NCBI GenBank assembly: GCA_002633025.1
Contig: NMRB01000357.1
Span: 181,736 to 245,735, forward strand
Reading direction: 5' to 3'
DNA: 64,000 nucleotides
Origin: Notospermus geniculatus
Lineage: Eukaryota > Nemertea > Pilidiophora > Heteronemertea > Lineidae
In this document: in pieces, positions 1 to 12,000 of the stretch
Position numbering within the stretch: position 1 is the first letter of the stretch
Layout: each line of letters opens with the position of its first letter
Notes under the pieces: model-generated
The model's database searches: none
Seen by the model: the letters and a program-made list of their open reading frames with translations, nothing else
Told to the model about the DNA's origin: nothing
Made by a program: the position numbers and the translations under genes

Positions 1-3000
1 GCTCAATGGATGCTCTTGTTGCATGGGACTCTCCGCCGCAACACTCGACTTGTCTCCAGGATGACGAGACAACTCTGTGTCGCCGCCTTTCTCTTCTGGC
101 GATGAATCCTCATCCAAGAACACAGAGGAACTGACAACAGGAGGAGGGGATGATTTCATGGTTACATCATTCATTACATCACGACCCAATCTGGAACCTT
201 TGCAAGATTGTTTAGCGCTTTTGACAGCATCAACTTCAGTACTAGAATCAGGCAATTTGTTTTTTAGTTCCATATCGAAAGAGGTCTCCACAAGTCTTTT
301 TTCAGACAATCCACTCTCCACCTTCTCTGCCTCATTACCGAGACTGATACCACCAGAATTACCCTCGTGAATGGCCGGCAAAACTACCATCACTTTACTG
401 CAATTCGACACCAGCTCATGCGAATTTTCAGAGAAATAGTTCGAGTCCATGCTTGGGAACAGAACACTAGAAGCTGCAAGTGGCGTGAAATTCTGCAGAG
501 ACGCCAAAGTCAAATCATCTGACCTCCTTTCACTCATAACAACCGATGCATTTTGGGGATTACTACTACCTTCAGTGTCTTGCTTCTTCAGCTTGGCTGT
601 CAATTCGTTGATCGTGTCTTTATATGTTTTGAGTTGAGCTTGAGCTTCGACCATTTCCTGTTTGCTCTCAACAGCCATTCGCTTTAGGGCATTCATAGTC
701 TCACTCTGAAATATAAAAATTTTGCATGTACATGTAACACAATACTGACTGTGGCTTAATAGCTTTCAACAGCCATTCACTTTAGGGCATTCATCATCTT
801 ACCCTGAAATATAAAAATTTTGCATGTAACACAATACTGACTGGCTTAATAGCCAATGAAAGTTCTGTAACTGAAGTTATTTTGGGATAAATGAGATGTA
901 AAAAGCAGGCCCGCTGCCTTGTGTTTTGAGGTGAATGAAAAACTGCTCGCCTGAGAACTTCTCAGGCGAGCGATTTTTCACTCACCTCAAAACACAAGGC
1001 GGACCACGTACATTCATGGACGCAGGCGACGACAGGTAAGCGCGGTGTTAGGTTTGGGTGAGTGTTTTCAAAAGAGACGTCCTACCTGTGATGCCATTTG
1101 TCTCTCGTCATCATGAATCACAGCCTTCAGTCTCTCGATCTCGATTTCCTTGGCCTCAAACACATCACCGGCTTCGTTCAACACAGTATTCAACTGCTGG
1201 ATTTGCTGCTCCTGCAAATTAAAGCACAGGATTATTCATCAGTTTTTGAGTACATTCAATTAGCTTTAAGTTTGATTCAATAAAATCGACAGGAGACTTG
1301 GGGATTTTTCACTTGAAATGCTGATAATACATCCTCCCACAGCAGGGCTTTGGTCTCGCTCCTCTTCATACACTCACACAAAGCCCTGCTGAAATTGGGT
1401 CTCCCAGCCAAGCATCAGGCGGTCAGAAAATCATTGCTACTTAGAGTCAGACAATCGCCCCAAATCTGAAACTGTCGAAATTCGTGGCTAATCGGGTTGA
1501 AAAATATGCTGAATGTCAAGAAATACGAATTCAAAGAATCATGTAAGAATTGTACGAATAAGGTACAAATCACTCATGAATATTCGTGGCGGATTCACAC
1601 TTTGATTCATACAACATTCGGGACATCCGTGCCTGTTTTGGGATGTTTTCGGCGTGGGTCCACGAATTTGAGGGAGACACAAATGGCCGAGACACAAATG
1701 GCCAAGAATAGCCCAGAATGCAAAAGAATTGATTACGAAGCTGTTACGGATGATAAGAAAGGGTTACGAAGTGTTTACAATACATCTACAAATCTGAAAT
1801 ACATCCACAAATTTGAACCCTCCCACAAAAGTTTTTGACAAACAAAAACTTTCGTGGCGGCACGACAAACTCGCGCAAACTGTACGAATGTTTGGGAATC
1901 AACTAAGAATCATTTAACAACTGCAAGAAACGTTTGAGAATTATCTACGAACCGGACAAATTTCAGATTCGGGATATTCATAGCGTAAGTGAAAGCGGGG
2001 CATAATTCAACACTGACTCAGGAGCCCTTATTTGAGAATAGAGCTCCAGTCAAATAGCTTACTACATGTACTTCCCATTATGGAAATCAAAACTGAAAAA
2101 ACAAACGCACCAGTTCTTGTAGTTTGGACTTGGCGTCTTCTAACTGCTTTGCGAGATTCTCCATTAGTTCCTTGTTGGTACTTTCTGAACAAGACTCGTT
2201 GAGAGAGAACGACTTCCGAAACTGAAAGAGGATCAATCCTATCTAGTTTCAAAAACATACCGGAGATCAGAAAGTGGATTACTGCAGTTGATTCAGAGAA
2301 TGGTTCTGGCACTTTATTTGACCTACTCCAGCAAAAGTAGGCGCTTGTCGCAAATGAAATGAGGAAAGGGTTAACAGCCTTACAGTACAATAGCTGAAAT
2401 GCACGTCTCTAGGTTTACAATAGCAATGGACAGCAGTGAGTAAACTGATCACCAATGACGATAACTTGCGACAAGCAGTTGCTTTTGCTGGAGCATGTCA
2501 CATATGGCTGTTATTCCTTACAATTTAGCCTAACATACAAAAGTTACAAAAAATCCACAAGACCTATATTTTTTATGTTACCCACCGTCACTCCTTTCTC
2601 CAACTGCTGCTTGGCTACTGAGAGTTCAAATCGGAGTTTTGTCACCTCCTGTTGTAGTATACTCTTCTCTTTTTCTAGTGCCTAGAAGAATATTAGCAGT
2701 AAAGGTCAAATATTATTGAGGAATCCCACTGACGTCATCAAATCATGTGACTGGACGTGAAAATTACGCAAACTGGCGTCAATAGGGTGCTACACGTGGA
2801 TTGACATCACCCCTGACGTGACGCGACAGCGCACAAAATAACGTCATTGCGTCATCATGACGTTCCTTCAGGAAACACGAGGTCAATTTGACGGTCAACG
2901 TCACCTTGATGACGTCCTTGTGACGTCATGTGGGAAACCTCTATAGAAATCCATTGAGCACTATTACAACGAACAGAGTTTGTATCAGAAGTGAAGAATA

Positions 3001-6000
3001 TAGCTGAGGGAACTCTGAGTTGTGAAGGATATGCTGTAAATTCAACACAAAATAACCAAAAGCAGCAAACCCTTTCCAAGGGAAAGCAAGCAGGACAATC
3101 AGAGTTTCCGCCAGAGGGTAAAATGGGTAAAATTCCGTCCCCTTAAATTTTTCCAGGGTACGGATGCGTACCCACAAAAACGTTGGGTAACCATTTTTCC
3201 ATGACATGCCGGACGAAACCAAACAACCGGCATGACCGGCGCGGGGATTTTATGCTTCAAAATACGCCTAAAATGGCACCAAACATCATTTAAAACCTTT
3301 TAATGAAATGGTCCATGGACCATGTGCTCACTGGGTTGGACATAATAGTCTAATGACAGAGGGAGGTACATATCAGTTATAAGCAATCTGGGTCAAGTCG
3401 TTCCCAGAAAAGACTTTGATGATTTTCGGGTTATGCCACCTGGTGGCCATATTGGATGTCCGATCGGGCCGAAACTTCACATGGACATAAAGGTCATCTG
3501 CAGGGGGCCACATAGCACATTGGAGTGCTTTGGGTTAAGGCATTCCTGAGTTACAGCACTTTGATGATTTTTGGGTTACGCTACCTGGTGGCCATTTTTG
3601 AAGTCAAATCAGGCCGAAATTTGACATGCATGCAAAGGCCATCTAGATGGAGGTAAATATCAAATTTGAGCACTCTGCGTCAAGCCGTTCCTGAGTAATA
3701 GCACTTACTTGATTTTCAGGTTACGCCACCTGGCGGCCATATTGGATGTCCAATCGGGCCGAAACTTGGTATTTTTTAAGGTACCCCTCCAATGCATGTT
3801 TATGCAAGATATGAAGTTGCTCGGTGAAATAATGACAAACTGTGGCAGGTTCGTCACTTTTGTCGAACTTTGACCTCTGTGACCTTCAAAAGTAGGTCAA
3901 ATCAAAAACACGTTATATATGTTATGTATCCTTGTTAGCTACACCTATGATAAAAATTTGGAGATGATCTAGTCATTAGTTCAGGAGTTATTGCACTTTT
4001 TGTGTTTTTGGTTTCCGCCACCTGGTGGCCAAACTGAGAGTCAAATCGGACCGAAACTTGGTGTCGTGGGTCATCTGACCTAGGGGTATATATGTACCAA
4101 GTTTCAGATCAATAGCTCCAGCGTTTAACGAAACGTGCCCTGCTAACGGACAACGACGGACGACGACGACGACGACGACGGACGACGGACGCTGCACCAT
4201 CGTAATAGCTCACCCCAGTGAGCTAAAAATCAAAAAAGAAAAAAATTTCAAAAAACATTTTTTTCAAAAAACATTTTTCTTTCAAAAAAATTTTTTTTAT
4301 GGTCCGTACCCTCATTTTTTTTCTGGCGGAAACCCTGACAATGCGACATAACAAAAGATCAGCCATTCCATCATTGCAATTTTCACCACCCACACGGAAT
4401 ATCCTGACATCCTTCCAACCATATCCCACTTCCTCCACCAACAGTGAAGGTAAAGGTGCCTACAGGTTGACACTGCATCTTGAAGCAACTCGCAGCAATT
4501 AGCTTTCCGGCGATGGAAGCAACTCGGAGTCGAGTGACTGATCAGTTGCCGATTTTGTCGACCTGAGCACGCTTGTGTCTCCGAGCAACTGCCGGATCCG
4601 CTAGTTGAGCGTGCTGTTCGAGGAACTACCAGTTGCTCCGAGTTCCTCTCAATTGCTGAAATGTCAACCTGCGCGTGGTAGATTTTATCTGCGACATATC
4701 CATCGAGTTGCTTCAAGACGCAAAGTCGACCTGTGGGCACCTTTAATGAGGACTCACAGGCAAGTTCACCAAAGGGAACTTTCATGACCTCAACCGACAC
4801 ATATCCAAGTCTGATTCAGATTTTTTATTCCAGGCACATCATTTTTGAGAGACATTATCAGTAATGAAATAAAGACAAAATCACAGCAGGAAACGCATCA
4901 ATTTCATAAAATGCAAAAAAACGCCATGCCAATCGAATATAATGTAGAACTTACAACGACCACAGCCTTCTGCGCATCCTAGAATAAAATATATTACTGG
5001 ACATTTTGCTAAGTTACAGTAACAGCAGTGACCCCAAGCAGTGCTTCACGCTTGAAATCTGCAGGAGCTCAGCCAGTTGAGCTCCTCAAAGGCTCGAGGA
5101 GAGCTCTTCACACTCGTGAAATCTGGTTGTCAGGGATGCCGACCTCGGTGCAATTTTGCAGGCGCGCATGGGTGCGAGCATGATTGCGTCGCTCTTACGT
5201 GAAGCACTGCCCATGAACACCACAGAAACATGCTGATGGACGCAAAGTGAATGCCCTTACAAGCAAATCTCCACAGAACCTCAAGACACCTGCACTGCTA
5301 TAGCCACAGAATTTGACCATCTGAATGTTTGCTAATACTGCCATACCTGGTTTTTTACTTTCTCCTGATGTAACACGATGGCCGACACGTATTCGTCATC
5401 GTCGTCCTCAAAACGATCGACCCGTGCACGTTTCCGACTCTTCTTGACTGACCGCATATACATCTTGAGCCTTTGATCAGCACGTTCCTCTGCCTGGAAT
5501 CGCTGTTCTTCCATACGTTCGCTGGAGAAGAAACGAAATCACCAATTAATTATCATATTATGACAATTTTGCGAAGCCTGTCTACACGCAAATGTCAAGT
5601 GTTATAAAAAGTTCTCCATTAGTATGTATGATGTACGCCTCAGTGCAGTGTTATATCTAGGATTTCAGAAGGGCATGGTGCAAACTTTGCGAAAAGGGCA
5701 CTTCAACCTAGAAAAGGGCACTTTTCATTCGCGGCATTTCTTCTAACGGAATTTGAAAAGCTAAAAAGTTAAAAAGGTCTCTATAACACCAGTCAACAGC
5801 CAATTTAAGCCAGTTTCTAAGGTGATATGACCAAAAGGGACCATGGAAAAGGGTCTAGGGGTACTAAAAACCTTTTAAAAAAAAAAATTTTTTTTTTTTT
5901 TTAGGGGGTTAAAAAAGGGCACAATGGCGCCCCCTTTTGGCGGCATGGCGCGGCGCCACTCTAAAATGGCCTAGATATAACACTGCAGTGTCACACCCCT

Positions 6001-9000
6001 GGCGGCAGAATCGGGATAAGAAACGTGATCTGTCCAACCGTTACATAGCCAGTGCTAATATCTAGGCTGGACTGATACTATGTTAAAACCTCAGCAGACA
6101 AATTTGCCTGCCATTCTTTTCATTGGCTGAGAAGTTGAATGCGCCATTATGGCATGACTAACCTTCATCACGAAGGTACCACACTTCAATTCACTCTTTT
6201 ATGTATGGCAACAGTCTCAATGCCTAATTGGGTAACTTAAGATAATTATCTCTGGATGCACTGAGATCAACCTCACCACCTCCATGAATTAGCGCTGCAG
6301 TAAACGGTGTACATTGACTGCATCTATAAATGAGGTTGCTCAAAGGTCAAAGGTTATGTCGGCCGCCGCCACGATGTAGAAAACCTAATGCATACAGTGG
6401 CACTTTAACACACTTCTGAAAACTGAAGTTTCACAATAGGGAGGTTTAGAAACCAAACGATAAACATAAACGTTAACGACAACGTTATTTTTGTACCGAA
6501 AATACAATATAAAATCTGGTTATAAATGTGGAGTATGAAAAAAAACATCGTCGTAAAGTTTATCTTCATTGTTGTGATTTCTAAACCTCCCTAATAAAAG
6601 AAACAAGACAGTACCTATAATCTTGCTCAATCTTGACAAGCTGTTGTGCCATCTCATTGCAGACTTCTTCTCGTATTTCCAATTCCATCATTGTCATTTT
6701 CAGGCGATCTTTCTCCAGTTGCTCTTGTAATCTTGCGATAATACTAACCAATTTCTGAAAATCGCAGTTTAATGAGGAATATGTCATGGCAGTCAAAAAT
6801 GACACTAAGTATAATATTGCAGCCCGCGAAATTCATAATTTCAAAATTATAAACTTCTGTATTTTTGCGAATTACACTACCGTCAAGTAGAAGTCCAACA
6901 TAATGGTTAAAATCTTATTTATTTACCTGCTTATCCTCATCCCGATCTGTATCTTCATACAAACTTTCATCTTCTTCTTCGGCGACACATTGAAGCCTGC
7001 TGTCTTCCTCCTCCTCCTCCTCTTCTTCAATCCATCGTTTCATCGAGCCTGCAAAATCGACAAGCAATCAATTAAGATTCAGCCCTGATAGCCGAATAGT
7101 TATCACATCCGCTCAGCAAGCGGCCGGTCATGGGTTCAAATCCAGCACAGGCCATATGGGATTAACCATCCCTGGCTCTTCACGTCCGTTGCATGGGATA
7201 GTAAGCCGTGGTGCCTTGTTCCTTTGCAAGGGAAAGTACAGACCTCATTTAAGTGAGGAACACGAATAAATGGAGATCTCTGTCTTTTCAAACATATTGC
7301 ATGACACCAAAGATGGAATTTTCCTTCTCTTGGTGTGGGCAGCAATATCATGAATACCAGTAAATTTCATCTGGCGAGTGCAAGCAGGTAGTCCAGTCCG
7401 CCGATGTCTCAACAAAACTCACCTGGTGTTGCCCATGCAACTGAAGCACGACCGTCAGGCCCCATAGACAATGACATCATCTTCCTCTGTTTCTTTACCT
7501 CCACCTTCTGAATACTGGTCACCTAAAAATAAAAACGTAAAACCACCACTATCAATGAATGAGCAAGGAACCGGCACCTGCCAACCCAACCGAAAAAACA
7601 CAATGGGGAACCTGCAGAACTACCGCCAATGGGAGGCGCTGCCAGTGGGTGTACTTTTTTTGACGTCTTGGTCCGTGTTGCACTGTGTCAAGGTCGTCAT
7701 GACGCGACATTGCATTGCTTTGTTCTGTTTTTGACATCATCGGTACAACCTCTACAGCACCAACCTGTCGGGATAAAATGTTATGCGGGTTCCCCATTGG
7801 GACTGACTGGGCCATGTTCACTGTGACACAAAGATGTTCCTGATGCTAGACAGGTGTCAGTAATGGTAGGCCTCACTCTACACAATGCATAGTTGAAAAC
7901 GACCAATTCAGGAGTAGGTATTCTCATGACAGAGGTTCAGCCAAGGAAGGGATCTCCCCACACATAACCCAACTGCTTCAAACCAATAAGCTTACCTGTT
8001 TTGCAATTGCAGAGAATTTCAGGACATGGAGCGTCTCATCAAACATGCTCGCATTCTGGTTGATATTGACCACCATTGATGCACGGCCCTTGCCGGAGAA
8101 AAAGTTTTGGAAGAGACGGGTCAGTTTGCTCTCACGGAATGGGACAATTTTCTGGTTGGTCCTGAAATTAGAATCGAGTGGTTTGATCAGTATATTGATA
8201 GAACAAGATCAACAGATACCCAATGCAACTAGACCTTTAGATCCCCNCCCCCCCCCCCCCGAGAGAAAAACCATGGGCCGTATTTACGAAGCGCGATTTC
8301 CCCTAATCGCGCGTGACTGTCAAAATCGCAAGAGATTAAACTAACGCACGTATTTACGAATCAAGCGTTAACCACGCCTGGTCTCGGCACACACGCGCGG
8401 TTAATCGCTCGATTTCGGAACAAAGGAATTGATCTGATCAGCACATGATTTAACAAAAGTGTCAAATGCGTGCGTACGGATAAACAAGCGATCATCTCTT
8501 CATTATGCGCTTAAACCCACGGTTATGCGTCCACGGACAAGTCCTGTTTAGCAACGCGATTTTATCACGCATGGTCAAGAGAAAATCGCGCTTCGTAAAT
8601 ATGGCCCCACATGTTTTTTTCCATGCAACTTTATCAATCGAGGGGCAGTACAAAGTAAGTGAAAACACACTAGATGCCTGGCAGCTATCGAGTTAAAGCG
8701 AATTGATAGCGTATTTTATTTACATTTGGCTGGTGTTTGTAAACACAAAATTTCAGTCAATCAGAATGCACGAACATTTCTTTGTTGACATTCTGGAGAA
8801 GTTTGTTTAGTTTACATTTTTTCCCGAAAATTCGTCCCCTTTCAAATTCTATTTCTAAATCAAATTTTTTCTATATCAATTCGCTTTAAGCACAGAAACC
8901 TCCTTCATGCACTTGACAACACCTCAAAATTTTCCAATGTTTCACATGTCGCCTGTTCAACAAAATACCACAAAATGAAACACCGTGACTCGCCAATATT

Positions 9001-12000
9001 TGGGGGCAAGTCCCTGGCTAGGACTGAGGAGGGGCTTCCTTGATACATGACTGCCGCATAAATGAGACGATTCAAGGCATGCCTCCAATAAAAAGCTGTT
9101 TCACTTACTTGTGCGTTTGGTTGAACCGCAGGATTTCGATGCACTGCCCAAGAGTAAGCAAGGAACGATTGATTGAGCCTGCCTCTCGGAGGCGATCACC
9201 AGTGCTCTGTGTTTTCTTGTATCGTTCAGATCCAGCCAGATCACAGAAAGATAACCTGAAACACAAATTGCAGTGTGATTTGAAACATATCCAAGGGAGT
9301 CAGTATTTGAAAAAAACATGCACCATCTACTACACGTAACCATGAAAGTGCGTCGTTTCTTCGAAACCACTGTTACTATCGGTTACAACGTTTACCAATA
9401 CGGTTAGCTAATCGTAGTCGTTGCACTAACCGTGCGTCATCGAAACCAGCCTATTGTCCAAGCATGATATCACACTACCAAATGCATTCTCACAGACGAC
9501 TATTTTACCTAAACTTTTGGGCCCATGGCTGCTTGACCAGCTTAACGTGCCAGCGGCCATTGAATGGTACATTGTATGTTGTATTATGCTTCTGATGTCA
9601 TATGGTGAGAAGTGTTAAACCGCCATCTTTATTGGAAAGGTCAATACAGATATTGGTAAAATAAATATGTGACCGGGTCCGTGAAAACCCTGCCAAAGTC
9701 GCTGGTAATGACACTCCCTATGTAAGGCCAGACTTTTTTTATTTTTAGGATTACGGATTTTTTTCTTGTTCAGGAAATGTCGGAGGATGGAATAAAAATA
9801 AAAATAAAAATTGCAGGAAGAACAATTTTTATTTTTTTTGTCGGGGAATAGGTTTCAATTTCTTGCAGACTATGTCGGAGGATGCATAAAAATAAAATTT
9901 GCCAGATGAGGACTCAGACAGGTCTGTTCAAAGCCACTGAAAACATTTTTTTTTACAATCCCATGCCATCGCACATGGCCGGCCGCACCGGGAGGCAGGA
10001 GAGAGACCTTTGAAACAACGTACGCTAGGTAAATTTTATGGTTTTATTTTTTCCGGCCCAGTAACCGGGGTGAAGCTCAAGTTCGGAGGGAAAATAAAAA
10101 TAAAAATAGCTCAATATCTGAATTTTATTTTTTTCTGTTTTGGCAAAAACAAACGTCGGCGAATCCGTAATCCGAAAAATAAAAAAAGTCTGGCCTAACC
10201 TATTAACCTTGTGGTGTTCCACGACTTTGGCCGGGTTTTGCCAGACTGGATCACGTATGATAAACTGAATTAAAGCTGAGACAAGAAGCAACAATGATAC
10301 TCACATGCTCACACGGGCAACATGCGGATGTTCTTTATCGACGACGCGCAACAACTTCATTGTAAAGATGCAATGAGATCGTGATGAGTTTTGGTTAAGT
10401 TTGGTACACGCTGTCTGCAGATTTCTTTGACCGATCGTTAGCACTTTATACGCTTCATCAGCAGTTGTTACATGTATCCATTTTAGGCCTGCAAAGAAAT
10501 CCAGTAGTCTTGAACGTTAGTTGGGTTGTTGATATTTTTGGTGACTGGGAGGGGAATGTGGAATTCCAAGATGGCGGGGCCTGTCAAAACAATGAATACG
10601 AGTTATAAACTATAACACGGCATATCAAAAACGGAACACAAACCTTTTATATATGGCGCACCAGTCTTGTCAGATGCCAGTTTGAGGACGCCCCTTCTGG
10701 TTGTCTTTTTCTTTGGAATGGGGTCAAGGAGATCATAGATGTATTCGTTGTAAATTTCCGCAAATGAGACCCATATGGAGAATCTGACTTTTCCCTGTGC
10801 TTCAACATTGATGGCAGCTTCTTCACGGTCTCGATTTTTGGCTTCTTCAAACATTTGTTCGATTTGTGCCTCGGTGGAGTCAGCTGCAAATGATTCAAAT
10901 TACATGAAATACAAAGAACCCACTTTCGAGTTTTCACAATGGACACACTGTGCAGGGGTTCCACCCAAATATTTTTGAGGGGGGATTGCTCCCTTTCCAA
11001 CCACCAGAATCCCAACCAAACCTCTACCTACCTGGCCCGGTCAATGATTCCATCTTTGATTCCTGAAGGGAACTCATTGAAGGCATGGATGCAATCGTCG
11101 AGTTGATCGTGGAGCGAGAGGCCTCAGCCTGCTCATCACCCATCATGGTCGTCATGTCAACATCCTATGGAATACACAGAAGAAAATTATCCAGAATTCA
11201 GAAGGGGCCTTCCCTTTTATTAGATAAATGCTAAAAACCAAAGCAGCAAACAAGATTCCTGTACACCTTGGTATATTATTACATGTAGGTCTCACTGACA
11301 TCACACAACTCCACTGTCAGATAGCTGCCATTTTTTTCTTGATTCAAAATTTCAGAGGGGTGTACACACCACTACTGAGCGCATACTAATTCAACATATC
11401 ACCCCACTCTGTCATGTCTGTAGTTACTGAACAGAAGCAGTTGGACAAAGGATTGTCCACACATGGCCCACTGTCGAGGGGAGCGCAGTCAAGCCTAAAA
11501 CGACAGTACGTCAACATCACAACTCCATGGCGGGACAATGTTTTGACGTCATCACTTTGTAGTGCTGATGCAGTGACTCGACTGTTGAGATGGCAACATG
11601 TATGACCTACGACACCACATGAAAAACCTTCACAGAGTCACCTGGGCCTGGTTGCACAAAACTCATGTTAGCGCTAACTTTATGTTAAATGACGTAAAAA
11701 TCCATTGTCTTTTTACGTCATCTAACATAAAGTTAGCGCTAACACCAAGTTAGCGCTAACATGAGTTTTGTGCAACCCAGCCCTGATTTACATGTATTGT
11801 ACTCACATCTTCCAGTGACATCCTGAACACTTTATCTTTAATTTTCTGCTCAACTTCCTGCTGGGTTTCACTAAGCGCGCTGACATCACAAAACATATTT
11901 GGCTTCAGTGACATCGACTCCCATTGTTTCCCCTGTATGCTGTTGAACACAACGTCCAGACTCCTTGGCAAGATGCCGCTGTCATTTGGTTTACCTACAA

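Noticed and set aside
7085-7150. tRNA gene
   Set aside because: Box A- and box B-like sequences are present, but no acceptor stem or anticodon arm can be folded. Better explained as a SINE head; the same holds for 14392-14450 on the minus strand.
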